Source: Streptomyces mangrovisoli (GTDB taxonomy: Bacteria; Actinomycetota; Actinomycetes; Streptomycetales; Streptomycetaceae). From it: 64,000 nucleotides of DNA. This document shows positions 1 through 9,241 of the stretch, piece by piece (within the stretch, counting starts at the first letter, position 1; every line of letters starts with the position of its first letter). The translations under genes were made by a program, and so were the position numbers. A model generated the notes under the pieces. That model was not told the origin of the DNA and ran no database searches. It worked only from the letters and a program-made list of their open reading frames with translations. Where the stretch lies: the NCBI RefSeq assembly GCF_000974985.2, contig NZ_LAVA02000106.1:1-64000 (forward strand), read 5' to 3'.

Positions 1-13
1 GCGGGCCGGTGGG

Positions 14-297
14 GGCTGGTCGCGCAGTTCCCCGCGCCCCTTGCAGGGCACGACTGCCGGAGCCCCCGTCCAGGGGCGCGAGGAACTGCGCGACCGGCCA
101 CGACGCACCCGCCGGCGAACGCGATCGGACCACCCCCCGTCCACGGGCGCGCGGAACGGCGCGCCCGGCCCGCCCCCCTCAGGGGCGCGAGGAACTGCGC
201 GACCAGCCGTAACGGACCCGCAGCCGACCACGCGCCGGACCACCCCCAGGGGCGCGGGGAACTGCGCGACCAGCCCCCGCCGGCTCGCAGCCGAGCC
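14..297. repeat. Dispersed GC-rich repeat, cluster A
   Basis: The first 300 bases hold no gene. They contain one inverted copy (about 18-40) and four direct copies (about 72-96, a diverged one at 142-166, 180-204 and 248-271) of an element with core GGGCGCGGGGAACTGCGCGA. The conserved downstream flank is roughly CCAGCCnCGACGnACCCGC. Five further clusters of the same element lie in other intergenic gaps of this window. Function unknown. Confidence 0.85.
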
Positions 298-304
298 CGC
301 GCGG

Positions 305-1327
305 TCAGAACGTGATCGTCCAGCCCTCGCGCGAAGCGTCCCGCGCCGTGTAGGAGACGCCGTCCACCTTCAGACCACCCGCGTCGAGCAGCGTGATCTC
401 GCCGCCGTGGTTGCCGAGCCGCGCGCCGTCCGTGAGCGCGACCCGCAGGGCGGCACCGGCGGCGAGCGGACCCGCCGGCACCGGGCTGCCGTCACCCGGT
501 CCGGCGACGATCCGCCAGCCGGTGAGGTCGACCGCGTCCGGCGAGGCGTTGATCAGCGTGACGCTCTCCGCCTCGGGCGCCGGCCCGACCGGGTCGGCCA
601 GCGCCGCGGCGATCCGCACCGGCCGGTCACCCGCGCCGGACCACCCGCCACCCGCACCGCCGCCCGCGCCGCCGAGCGCGTGGCCCGTGGCGTCGTCGGT
701 GTGCCGGCTCTGGCTCTGGAAGGCCAGGAAGACGGCGACCCAGCGGTCGGGCCCGGGGAAACGGATCAGCAGCCCGCCGTCCTGCCACACCCCGTCGTCG
801 CCCTCGAACGTGCCGCTGTTGCCCTGGTTCATGTGCACGTCGTGCACGCCGTTGCCCGGCAGGAACCCGAAGATCTTGTCGCGTACCGCGGCCTCAGGAC
901 CCCAGCGCTCGCCGAAGACGTACAGCAGCGCGGAGTCGTCCGCGACGGCGCGCCGCACATGCAGGTCGAGCAGGTCGGCGAGGTCGTTGTCGGGCCCGGC
1001 GGCGTCCGGCGGCAGCGACCGCAGTGCCGCCGGGTCGAAGAGATTGCCGCGTACGAAGTCGAGCCGGCCGCCGCCGGGTCCGGGCGGCAGGGTGTTCCAG
1101 CCGCCGGGCAGCCCCGCGAGCCGGTCGGTGACCGGGTGCCGGAAGTCCTCGGCGACGACATAGAGCAGGTCCGAAGGGGCCTGCTGGGACTTGACGTTGA
1201 CGGCGGCACGGTGGTGGGTGCCGTGCTCGTCGATCAGATGGATCTGGAAGTGCGGTGTCTGGGCGGCGCCTTCGCGGCGCACGCCGACGGCCTTCGCTAT
1301 GAGGACGCCGTAGGACTTGAGCGGCAT
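305..1327 (-). CDS. DUF2278 (YukJ-like) protein with C-terminal lamin-tail-like domain
   Basis: A protein of 340 residues. The N-terminal two thirds (starting MPLKSYGVLIAKA, with the conserved segments FQIHLIDEHGTHHRAAVNV and GVHDVHMNQG) match the DUF2278/YukJ family, whose biochemical role is unknown. Residues from about 245 to the end (VTLINASPDAVDLTGWRI...) look like a lamin-tail beta-sandwich, a domain often attached to secreted or nucleic-acid-associated proteins. The two parts are joined by a Gly/Ala-rich linker. I chose the ATG at 1327 because family homology begins there and a purine-rich GGGGGAAG lies upstream; the frame stays open to 1516. There is no signal peptide, so it is probably cytoplasmic. 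It is divergent from the SRPBCC gene at 1576. Confidence 0.8.
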   Translation of the reverse strand: MPLKSYGVLIAKAVGVRREGAAQTPHFQIHLIDEHGTHHRAAVNVKSQQAPSDLLYVVAEDFRHPVTDRLAGLPGGWNTLPPGPGGGRLDFVRGNLFDPAALRSLPPDAAGPDNDLADLLDLHVRRAVADDSALLYVFGERWGPEAAVRDKIFGFLPGNGVHDVHMNQGNSGTFEGDDGVWQDGGLLIRFPGPDRWVAVFLAFQSQSRHTDDATGHALGGAGGGAGGGWSGAGDRPVRIAAALADPVGPAPEAESVTLINASPDAVDLTGWRIVAGPGDGSPVPAGPLAAGAALRVALTDGARLGNHGGEITLLDAGGLKVDGVSYTARDASREGWTITF

Positions 1328-1575
1328 GACGACTCGCTTCCCCCGTGACCGGACCCGGTACCCGGATCGGTGCCGGATCGGTGCCCGCCGACGGGTCCCG
1401 ACGGGCCGTTGGCCGGATCGTAGGGCGGTCCGGTGGCCGGGGACCCGCGGAGGAACGCATTCCCGGTGAATCGGCCGTCCGGTGTACGTCTCCTCGGGGC
1501 CGCGCCGCTGCTCCATCTGTGTGAGCCGGACGGGAACCGGCGGCCCCGCCCGCCGCTCGGCCTAAGATCAGTTTC

Positions 1576-2016
1576 GTGGTCGACTTCCTTCTCGAACGCA
1601 CGGTGCCGCTGCCTCTCGACGAGGCGTGGCGCCGGCTCACGGAGTGGCCCCGGCACAGCGATGTCGCCCCGCTCACCCGGGTCTTCGTGGTCACTCCCCC
1701 GCCGACGCACGAGGGCACGATCGTCGTGGCCCGCACGGGACTCGGCCCGCTCGCCTTCGACGACCGGATGGAGGTGACCGTGTGGCAGCCCCCCGTGGAC
1801 GACGGCCCCGGCCGCTGTCGTCTGGTCAAACAGGGCCGGATCATGACCGGTTGGGCCGAGATCGAGGTACACCCGGGACCCGGCGGCCGCAGCCGCGTGA
1901 TCTGGCGCGAGGAACTGGGCGTACGACCGCTGCCGTCCCTCTTCGACCCACTGGTCGGGTCGGCGTCCCGGGCGATGTACGGCCGAGCGGTCAACGCACT
2001 GCTGCGCAAGCCCTGA
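1576..2016 (+). CDS. SRPBCC superfamily protein
   Basis: A protein of 146 residues with the pattern of a START/Bet v1-like (SRPBCC) small-molecule-binding fold. It opens with an N-terminal strand (FLLERTVPLPLDEAWRRLTEWPRHSD), has central strands (GLGPLAFDDRMEVTVWQPP) and ends with a long helix (FDPLVGSASRAMYGRAVNAL). The ligand or activity cannot be told from sequence. The start is GTG at 1576 with no clear ribosome binding site. It stands alone, convergent with xdhC. Confidence 0.8.
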   Translation: MVDFLLERTVPLPLDEAWRRLTEWPRHSDVAPLTRVFVVTPPPTHEGTIVVARTGLGPLAFDDRMEVTVWQPPVDDGPGRCRLVKQGRIMTGWAEIEVHPGPGGRSRVIWREELGVRPLPSLFDPLVGSASRAMYGRAVNALLRKP

Positions 2017-2061
2017 TGACGGCCGGACGGGTCGTCTTCGGCGGGGCGCCCGCTCACCGGC

Positions 2062-3213
2062 TCAGGCCACCGACCCGATCCGCCGTGCCGGTGTGGCCGG
2101 CTCGTCGTGGTGGATCGGGGTGTGGGCGCCGGTCAGGGAGACTCCGCTGCCGCCGCGGCGGGTGGCGACGATCTCCGAGGCGATGGACAGGGCCGTCTCC
2201 TCGGGGGTGCGGGCGCCCAGGTCGAGGCCGATCGGGGAGCGCAGCCGGGCCAGTTCGAGTTCGGTGACGCCGACCTCGCGCAGCCGCTGGTTGCGGTCGA
2301 GATGGGTGCGGCGCGAGCCCATCGCGCCGACGTAGGCGACGGGCAGGCGCAGCGCGAGCCGGAGCAGGGGCACGTCGAACTTCGCGTCGTGGGTCAGGAC
2401 GCAGAGCACGGTGCGGGCGTCGACGGGGGCGCGCTCCAGGTAGCGGTGCGGCCAGTCGACGACGATCTCGTCGGCCTCGGGGAAGCGGGCGCGGGTCGCG
2501 AAGACGGGCCGGGCGTCGCAGACGGTGACGTGGTAGCCGAGGAACTTGCCGACGCGGACGAGGGCGGAGGCGAAGTCGATCGCACCGAAGACGATCATCC
2601 GGGGCGGTGGCACGGACGACTCGATCAGCAGCGTGAGCGGTGCTCCACAGCGTGAGCCCCGCTCTCCGATCTCGACGGTGCCGGTGCGCCCGGCGTCCAG
2701 GAAGGCGGCGGCCTCGGCGGCCACGGTGCGGTCCAGCTCCGGGTGGGCGCCGAAGCCGCCCTCCGTGGAGCCGTCCGCGCGGACGAGCAGCGCCCGCCCC
2801 AGCAGCTCGGCCGGTCCGGACACCACCCGCGCCAGCGCGGCCGCCTCCCCCCGTGCGGAGGCGGCCAGCGCGGACGCCGCCACCGGGCGGGCCGGATCGG
2901 CGGCCCGCACCGGCGCGACGAGGATGTCGATGACGCCACCGCAGGTCAGTCCGACCGCGAAGGCGTCGTCGTCGCTGTAGCCGAAGCGTTCGAGGACGGT
3001 CTCGCCGTCCTCCAGCGCCTGCCGGCACAGCTCGTAGACGGCGCCCTCCACGCAGCCGCCGGAGACCGAGCCGACGGCCGTGCCGTCGGCGTCGACGGCG
3101 AGCGCGGCGCCGGGCCGGCGCGGGGCGCTGCCGCCCACGGCCACGACGGTGGCCACGGCGAAGTCGCGTCCCTGCCCGGTCCACCGGTGCAGCTCGTCGG
3201 CGATGTCCAGCAT
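2062..3213 (-). CDS. xdhC: XdhC family molybdenum hydroxylase maturation factor
   Basis: A protein of 383 residues with the two XdhC/CoxI domains. The N-terminal domain carries APRRPGAALAV and GSVSGGCVEGAV (the GGC cysteine is conserved in the family). The C-terminal Rossmann-like domain begins near PPRMIVFGAIDFASALVRVG. XdhC proteins bind molybdenum cofactor, promote its sulfuration and insert it into xanthine dehydrogenase. It is the last gene of the leftward purine-oxidation operon, 51 bases after the NCS2 permease. The ATG at 3213 follows an AAGGAG ribosome binding site. Confidence 0.92.
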   Translation of the reverse strand: MLDIADELHRWTGQGRDFAVATVVAVGGSAPRRPGAALAVDADGTAVGSVSGGCVEGAVYELCRQALEDGETVLERFGYSDDDAFAVGLTCGGVIDILVAPVRAADPARPVAASALAASARGEAAALARVVSGPAELLGRALLVRADGSTEGGFGAHPELDRTVAAEAAAFLDAGRTGTVEIGERGSRCGAPLTLLIESSVPPPRMIVFGAIDFASALVRVGKFLGYHVTVCDARPVFATRARFPEADEIVVDWPHRYLERAPVDARTVLCVLTHDAKFDVPLLRLALRLPVAYVGAMGSRRTHLDRNQRLREVGVTELELARLRSPIGLDLGARTPEETALSIASEIVATRRGGSGVSLTGAHTPIHHDEPATPARRIGSVA

Positions 3214-3264
3214 CTCGGTCTCCTTACGGGTGGCGCGGAGGGCGTTCGGTCGCCTGCGGGGTCG

Positions 3265-4722
3265 CTAGTGGACGCCCAGCCAGGCGCTGACGGGGTGGAG
3301 GGCGAAGTAGACGAGGAAGACCGCGGTGAGCACCCACATGAAGGCGCCGATCTCCCGCGCCCTGCCCTGGGCGGTCTTGATGGCGACGTACGACACCACG
3401 CCCGCGGCCACGCCGGTGGTGATGGTGTAGGTGAAGGGCATCAGCACCACGGTGAGGAACACCGGGATCGCGGTGGCCCGGTCGGCCCAGTCCACGTGCC
3501 GGGCGTTCATCAGCATCATCGCGCCGATGACGACGAGGGCGGCGGAGGCCACCTCCTGCGGCACGATCGCGGTGAGCGGGGTGAAGAAGAGGCAGGCCGC
3601 GAAGAACAGCCCGGTGACGACGGACGCGAGGCCGGTGCGCGCACCCTCGCCGACGCCGGTCGCGGACTCGATGAACACAGTCTGCCCGGAGCCGCCGGCC
3701 ACGCCGCCGATCGCGCCGCCCGCGCCGTCGATGAACAGGGCCTTGGACAGGCCCGGCATCCGGCCCTTGTCGTCGGCGAGCCCGGCCTCGGTGCCGACGC
3801 CGATGATGGTGGCCATCGCGTCGAAGAACCCGGCGAGCACCAGGGTGAACACGATGACGCCGACCGTCATCGCGCCGGCCTGGCCCCAGCCGCCGAAGGA
3901 GACGTGCCCGAACAGCGAGAAGTCGGGCATCGAGACGGCGCTGCCGTGCAGTTCGGGGGCGCCGTTCGCCCACTGCTTCGGGTCGATGACGCCCGCGGCG
4001 TTCAGGATCGCGGCCACGACCGTGCCGCTGATGATCCCGACGAGGATCGCGCCGGGGACGTTGCGGGCCTGGAGCATGAAGATCAGGAGCAGGGTTCCGG
4101 CGAACAGCAGCACCGGCCAGCCCGTCAGTTCACCGGCCGGGCCGAGGGCGAGCGGGGTGGCCTTGCCCTGGTGCACGAAGCCCGACTTGTAGAAACCGAT
4201 GAGGGCGATGAACAGGCCGATGCCCATGGTGATGCCGTGCTTGAGGGCGAGCGGGATCGCGTTCATGATCATCTCGCGCAGGCCGGTGACGACCAGCAGC
4301 ATGATGACCACGCCGTAGACCACGCACATGCCCATCGCCTGCGGCCAGGTCATCTGCGGGGCGACCTGCGAGGAGATCACGCCGGAGACCGACAGGCCGG
4401 CCGCGAGGGCGAGCGGCACGCGGCCGACGAAGCCCATCAGGAGCGTGGTGAGGGCGGCGGCGAACGCCGTCGCGGTGATCACGGCGCGCTGGCCGAGGGT
4501 GTCCCCCGCCACGTCCTTGCCGGACAGGATCAGCGGGTTGAGCAGGAGGATGTACGCCATCGCCATGAAGGTGGTGACGCCTCCGCGCACCTCCCGGGCG
4601 AGGCTGGAGCCGCGCGGGGAGATGTGGAAGTAGCGGTCGAGCCAGGAGCGTCCGGCGGGGACGCGGGTTCCTTCTCCCGCGTCTTCGGCCGTGCTCCTGG
4701 GTTCGAGGGACTGCTGGGTCAT
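3265..4722 (-). CDS. NCS2 family purine permease (guanine/hypoxanthine/xanthine type)
   Basis: A protein of 485 residues with about 12-13 hydrophobic segments. The N-terminal hallmark RGGVTTFMAMAYILLLNPLI and the later GLFIALIGFYKSGFV place it in the AzgA/PbuG-like branch of nucleobase:cation symporters. It should import purine bases across the membrane. The ATG at 4722 is preferred over an upstream in-frame start at 4737 because GGGAG lies about 8 bases upstream. It sits between the xanthine dehydrogenase large subunit and xdhC, so xanthine or hypoxanthine is the probable substrate. The 228-base gap before it, longer than the other gaps of the operon, may hold an internal promoter. Confidence 0.92.
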   Translation of the reverse strand: MTQQSLEPRSTAEDAGEGTRVPAGRSWLDRYFHISPRGSSLAREVRGGVTTFMAMAYILLLNPLILSGKDVAGDTLGQRAVITATAFAAALTTLLMGFVGRVPLALAAGLSVSGVISSQVAPQMTWPQAMGMCVVYGVVIMLLVVTGLREMIMNAIPLALKHGITMGIGLFIALIGFYKSGFVHQGKATPLALGPAGELTGWPVLLFAGTLLLIFMLQARNVPGAILVGIISGTVVAAILNAAGVIDPKQWANGAPELHGSAVSMPDFSLFGHVSFGGWGQAGAMTVGVIVFTLVLAGFFDAMATIIGVGTEAGLADDKGRMPGLSKALFIDGAGGAIGGVAGGSGQTVFIESATGVGEGARTGLASVVTGLFFAACLFFTPLTAIVPQEVASAALVVIGAMMLMNARHVDWADRATAIPVFLTVVLMPFTYTITTGVAAGVVSYVAIKTAQGRAREIGAFMWVLTAVFLVYFALHPVSAWLGVH

Positions 4723-4950
4723 GGTGCCGTCTCCCAAGGTTCACAGGGGCACCCGTGACCGCCTTCGGGCAGATGCCTTCGGCGGTACGGGATTTGGGAA
4801 GTGCAATGACCCGGGGGACGGCCCGGAAGTGCACGCTTGTTGTTTCGGCGCCGGGAGGGTTGCAATGTTGCCCGGCGTCGGGGTGCCGTTGCGCCCACCC
4901 GTGCCGCCCTGCGGCACGATTGCCCGCAACGGCGGTGGTCACGCCGCCCG

Positions 4951-7401
4951 TTACGCGTTGCCCGTCAGGTGTTCCGGGCGTACCGGTGTGCGGTTGAGCT
5001 CCAGGCCCGTCGCGTTCCGGATCGCCGCGAGGACGGCCGGGGTCGACGACAGGGTGGGGGCCTCGCCGATGCCGCGCAGCCCGTACGGCGCGTGGTCGTC
5101 GGCGAGTTCGAGCACGTCGACCGGGATGGTCGGCGTGTCGAGGATCGTGGGGATCAGGTAGTCGGTGAAGGAGGGGTTCCTGACCTTCGCCGTCACCGGG
5201 TCGACGATGATCTCCTCCATCACGGCGATGCCCAGTCCCTGGGTGGTGCCGCCCTGGATCTGGCCGACGACGGACAGCGGGTTGAGCGCCTTGCCGACGT
5301 CCTGCGCGCAGGCCAGTTCGACGACCTTGACCAGGCCCAGTTCGGTGTCCACCTCGACGACGGCCCGGTGCGCGGCGAAGCTGTACTGCACGTGCCCGTT
5401 GCCCTGGCCGGTGCGCAGGTCGAAGGGCTCGGTGGCGCGGTGGCGCCACTCCGCCTCGATCTCCACGGCCTCGTCGCCGAGGACGTCCACCAGGTCGGCG
5501 AGGACCTCGCCGCCGTCGGTGACCACCTTGCCGCCCTCCAGCAGGAGTTCCGCGGTGGCCCAGGCCGGATGGTAGGAGCCGAACTGCCGCCGGCCGAGGG
5601 CGAGGACCTTCTCGCGGACCAGCTCGCAGGCGTTCTTCACGGCGCCGCCGGTGACGTACGTCTGCCGCGAGGCCGAGGTCGAACCGGCGCTGCCCACCTG
5701 GGTGTCGGCGGGGTGGATGGTCACCTGGGTGACACCCAGCTCGGTGCGGGCGATCTGCGCGTGGACGGTGACGCCGCCCTGGCCGACCTCCGCCATCGCG
5801 GTGTGCACGGTGGCGACGGGCTGCCCCGCGACGACCTCCATGCGGACCTTGGCGGTGGAGTAGTCGTCGAACCCCTCCGAGAAACCGACGTTCTTGATGC
5901 CGACGGCGTAGCCGACGCCGCGCACGACGCCTTCGCCGTGGGTGGTGTTGGACAGACCGCCGGGCAGCTGCCGTACGTCCGCGCCCTCGCTGCTCTCCCA
6001 CTGGCGCTCGGGCGGCAGCGGCATCGCCTTGACGCGGCGCAGGAGTTCGGCGACCGGGGCGGGCGAGTCGACGGGCTGCCCGGTCGGCATGATCGTGCCC
6101 TGCTCCATGGCGTTGCGGCGGCGGAACTCCACCGGGTCCAGGCCGAGTTCCCCTGCCACCTTGTCCATCTGGGCCTCGTAGGCGAAGCACGCCTGGACCG
6201 CGCCGAAGCCGCGCATCGCGCCGCAGGGCGGGTTGTTGGTGTAGAGGGCGATGGCCTCGATCTCGACGTCGTCGACGACGTAGGGGCCGATGCCGAGCGA
6301 GGAGGCGTTGCCGACGACGGCCGGGGAGGCGGAGGCGTAGGCGCCGCCGTCGAGCACGATCCGGCAGCGGACATGGGTCAGCTTGCCGTCGCGGGTGGCC
6401 CCGTGTTCGTAGTACAGGCGGGCCGGGTGGCGGTGGACGTGGCCGAAGAAGGACTCGAAACGGTTGTAGACGATCTTCACGGGCTTGCCGGTGCGCAGCG
6501 CGAGCAGGCAGGCGTGGATCTGCATGGACAGGTCCTCGCGGCCGCCGAACGCGCCGCCGACGCCGGCCAGCGTCATGCGCACCTTCTTCTCGGGCAGGCC
6601 GAGGACGGGGGCGATCTGGCGCAGGTCGGAGTGGAGCCACTGGGTGGCGATGTAGAGGTGGACGCCGCCGTCCTCCTCGGGCACCGCGAGTCCGGACTCG
6701 GGGCCGAGGAAGGCCTGGTCCTGCATGCCGAAGTAGTACTCGCCCTTGACGATCACGTCGGCGCGGGCGGCCGCCGCGTCGGCGTCGCCGCGCACGATGG
6801 GCTGGCGGTGCACGATGTTGGGGTGCGAGACGTGCCCGATGTGGTGGTCGTCGCGGTTCTCGTGGACGAGGATCGCGTCCGGCGCGGTGGCGGACTTCTC
6901 GTCGGTGACGACGGGGAGTTCGCGGTAGTCGACCTTGATCTTCGCGGCGGCGCGGCGGGCGGTCTCGGGGTGGTCGGCGGCGACGATCGCGACCGGCTCG
7001 CCGTGGTGGCGCACCTTGCCGTGGGCGAGCACGGGGGTGTCCTGGATCTCCAGGCCGTAGTGCTTCACGTCGGTCGGCAGGTCGTCGTAGGTCATGACGG
7101 CGTAGACGCCCGGCAGCGCGAGGGCCTCGGAGGTGTCGATGGAGACGATCTCCGCGTGGGCGACCGGGGAGCGCAGGATCTGGCCCCACAGCATGTCCTC
7201 GTGCCACAGGTCCGAGGAGTACGCGAACTCGCCGGTGACCTTGAGGGTGCCGTCGGGGCGGAGCGTGGACTCGCCGATGCCGCCCTTGGTCTGCGAACCC
7301 TGGGTGACCTTGGTGGGCACGCCGTTCGGGGCGCCGCCCCGCGCGAGGACGGGTGAAGTCCCTTGGAAGCCGGGGGACTTGGGGGGCCGTACGGATTCCA
7401 T
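4951..7401 (-). CDS. Xanthine dehydrogenase molybdopterin-binding subunit
   Basis: A protein of 816 residues. It has the aldehyde oxidase/xanthine dehydrogenase a/b hammerhead domain in the first third (VTGEFAYSSDLW...) and the molybdopterin-binding domain after it. Recognisable cofactor motifs are GVGGAFGGRE, CGAMRGFGAVQ and the C-terminal GLRGIGEAPT, where Glu780 is the expected catalytic base. It hydroxylates purines at the Mo centre. The start at 7401 lies 1 base after the stop of the 2Fe-2S subunit gene, so the two are translationally close. The frame stays open upstream to 7665, but that stretch overlaps the iron-sulfur gene and has no family homology. Confidence 0.95.
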   Translation of the reverse strand: MESVRPPKSPGFQGTSPVLARGGAPNGVPTKVTQGSQTKGGIGESTLRPDGTLKVTGEFAYSSDLWHEDMLWGQILRSPVAHAEIVSIDTSEALALPGVYAVMTYDDLPTDVKHYGLEIQDTPVLAHGKVRHHGEPVAIVAADHPETARRAAAKIKVDYRELPVVTDEKSATAPDAILVHENRDDHHIGHVSHPNIVHRQPIVRGDADAAAARADVIVKGEYYFGMQDQAFLGPESGLAVPEEDGGVHLYIATQWLHSDLRQIAPVLGLPEKKVRMTLAGVGGAFGGREDLSMQIHACLLALRTGKPVKIVYNRFESFFGHVHRHPARLYYEHGATRDGKLTHVRCRIVLDGGAYASASPAVVGNASSLGIGPYVVDDVEIEAIALYTNNPPCGAMRGFGAVQACFAYEAQMDKVAGELGLDPVEFRRRNAMEQGTIMPTGQPVDSPAPVAELLRRVKAMPLPPERQWESSEGADVRQLPGGLSNTTHGEGVVRGVGYAVGIKNVGFSEGFDDYSTAKVRMEVVAGQPVATVHTAMAEVGQGGVTVHAQIARTELGVTQVTIHPADTQVGSAGSTSASRQTYVTGGAVKNACELVREKVLALGRRQFGSYHPAWATAELLLEGGKVVTDGGEVLADLVDVLGDEAVEIEAEWRHRATEPFDLRTGQGNGHVQYSFAAHRAVVEVDTELGLVKVVELACAQDVGKALNPLSVVGQIQGGTTQGLGIAVMEEIIVDPVTAKVRNPSFTDYLIPTILDTPTIPVDVLELADDHAPYGLRGIGEAPTLSSTPAVLAAIRNATGLELNRTPVRPEHLTGNA

Positions 7402-7402
7402 G

Positions 7403-7963
7403 TCAGACCCCCTCGGACTGGCGGGCGGCCGCGAGGCGGACCGCGTCCATGATCTTCTCGTAGCCCGTGCAGCGGCACAGGTTGCCCGACAGCGCCTCGC
7501 GGATGTCCGCGTCGCTCGGGTCGGGGTTGTGCTCCAGCATCTCGTCGGCCGCGACCAGCAGGCCGGGCGTGCAGAATCCGCACTGGACGGCACCGGCGTC
7601 GATGAACGCCTGCTGGATGGGCGCGAGTTCGGCACCCTCGCCGGTGAGGGAGTCGGTGCCCTCACCGGAAGGGGAGTCGAGCGGGGCGCCGGGCGCGGCG
7701 CCCCAGGAGCGCTGCCGGGCGTAGTCCGCGAGGCCCTCGACGGTGACGACCTCGCGGCCCTCGGCCTGGCCCGCCGCGACGAGGCAGGAGCAGACCGGCA
7801 CGCCGTCCAGGCGGACCGTGCAGGAGCCGCACTCCCCTTGCTCGCAGGCGTTCTTGGAGCCGGGCAGACCGAGGCGCTCGCGGAGCACGTAGAGCAGGGA
7901 CTCGCCCTCCCACACGTCGTCCGCCTCCTGCGGGCGTCCGTTGACGGTGAAGTTGACGCGCAT
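7403..7963 (-). CDS. Xanthine dehydrogenase 2Fe-2S subunit
   Basis: A protein of 186 residues. An N-terminal plant-type ferredoxin cluster uses Cys40, Cys45, Cys48 and Cys60 (CEQGECGSC...CSC). A second helical cluster uses Cys128, Cys131, Cys163 and Cys165 (CGFCTPG and CRCTGY). It passes electrons from the Mo centre to FAD. A 25-30-residue Gly/Ser/Pro/Glu-rich insertion (about residues 85-112) separates the two cluster domains and is not part of the usual family core. The ATG at 7963 overlaps the FAD-subunit stop by one base (TGATG). Confidence 0.95.
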   Translation of the reverse strand: MRVNFTVNGRPQEADDVWEGESLLYVLRERLGLPGSKNACEQGECGSCTVRLDGVPVCSCLVAAGQAEGREVVTVEGLADYARQRSWGAAPGAPLDSPSGEGTDSLTGEGAELAPIQQAFIDAGAVQCGFCTPGLLVAADEMLEHNPDPSDADIREALSGNLCRCTGYEKIMDAVRLAAARQSEGV

Positions 7964-8853
7964 CACGCAGCTCCCTCGGTGGTGTGGCGGGCGCCGCGGT
8001 ACGACTCCCAGGTCCAGGTCAGCGTCCGGCGGGCCATCACGCCGACCGCGTGCCTGCGGTAGCTCGCGGTGCCGCGCACGTCGTCGATGGGGTTGCAGGC
8101 GGCGGCGCACAGGTCGGCGAACTGCTTGGCCACCGACGGGGTGACGATCTTGCCGTTGTCCCAGAACCCCCCTTCCTCCAAGGCGGAGTTGAGGAACTCC
8201 TCGGCGATCCGGGCGCGGATCGGGGTGGGCGCCGCGGAGCCGATGCCGGTGCGCACGGTGCGGGTCTCGGGGTGCAGCGCGAGGCCGAAGGCGCACACCG
8301 CGATCACCATGGCGTTGCGGGTGCCGACCTTGGAGTACTGCTGCGGCCCGTCGGCCTTCTGCACGTGCACCGCGCGGATCAGCTCGTCCGGGGCGAGGGC
8401 GTTGCGCTTGACGCCCGTGTAGAAGTCGTCGATCGGGATGAGGCGGGTGCCGCGCACGGACACGGCCTCCACCTCGGCGCCCGCGGCGAGCAGCGCCGGG
8501 TGGGCGTCGCCGGCCGGGGAGGCGGTGCCGAGGTTGCCGCCGACGCCGCCGCGGTTGCGGATCTGCGGGGAGGCGACGGTGTGCGAGGCGAGGGCGAGGC
8601 CGGGCAGTTCGGCGCGCAGGTGCTCCATGATCCGGGAGTACGGCACGGAGGCGCCGAGGCGTACGCTCTCCTCGCCCACCTCCCACTCGCCGAGCTCCGC
8701 GACCCGGCCCAGGTCCAGCAGGTGGTCGGGCCGCCGGTGGTCGAAGTTGATCTCGACCATCACGTCGGTGCCGCCCGCGATCGGCACGGCGGTGGGATGC
8801 GCCGCCTTGGCGGCGAGCGCCTCCTCCCAGCTGGCGGGGCGAAGGAAGTCCAT
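7963..8853 (-). CDS. Xanthine dehydrogenase FAD-binding subunit
   Basis: A protein of 296 residues of the CO-dehydrogenase/xanthine-dehydrogenase FAD-binding family. FAD-contact motifs are PIAGGTDVMVEI near the N-terminus and GGVGGNLGTASPAGDAHP in the middle; the CODH_C-like domain follows. It oxidises the iron-sulfur subunit and passes electrons to an acceptor. It is the first gene of the five-gene leftward operon (FAD, 2Fe-2S, Mo, NCS2, xdhC), so the operon promoter should lie between 8854 and 9241. Confidence 0.94.
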   Translation of the reverse strand: MDFLRPASWEEALAAKAAHPTAVPIAGGTDVMVEINFDHRRPDHLLDLGRVAELGEWEVGEESVRLGASVPYSRIMEHLRAELPGLALASHTVASPQIRNRGGVGGNLGTASPAGDAHPALLAAGAEVEAVSVRGTRLIPIDDFYTGVKRNALAPDELIRAVHVQKADGPQQYSKVGTRNAMVIAVCAFGLALHPETRTVRTGIGSAAPTPIRARIAEEFLNSALEEGGFWDNGKIVTPSVAKQFADLCAAACNPIDDVRGTASYRRHAVGVMARRTLTWTWESYRGARHTTEGAA

Positions 8854-9241
8854 GACCGGCTCTCTTCTTCGTCTGGAGATCGAAAGGTTCGAGCCAGTTC
8901 GTGTGCGGCGGGGCCGGCTCGTTCATGTCCTGTTCACGCGGAGTGAGGTCAGTACACCGCGCTGTGCTCCAGTGGGGTCAGTCACCGAAACCATGAAGGA
9001 GTTGGCTGGCCAGGCGGTGCATCTTGTAGATTCGTATGAACGGAGGCCCTCAGTAACCTCTCGGTTTTCCTGTGGAAACGTGGGAAACACCTGGCCACCG
9101 AAGAGTGCGGCCCGTGCCCGCCCAGGCGGCGGCCCCAAGGGCCCGGTTCCCCGGGCCCGCACCGACCACACCTGTTTGCACGGACGACACCCCCTGCCAC
9201 GGCACCTCGTGGATTTCGAGACAAAGAACGGCGGCGACGAC
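8854..9241. other. Divergent intergenic region, xdh operon / PucR regulator
   Basis: 388 bases between two divergent units; I see no convincing gene. An unusually AT-rich element lies at about 9021-9040 (ATCTTGTAGATTCGTATGAA). It is a plausible place for the promoter of either unit or for regulator binding, because PucR-family activators usually act from such shared regions. No clear palindrome was found. Confidence 0.5.

Noticed and set aside
2743..7356. Long open frames on the plus strand opposite the purine-oxidation operon
   Set aside because: They are antisense shadows produced by high third-position GC of the real genes; they show no family motifs and have Asp/Gly/His/Arg-rich compositions.
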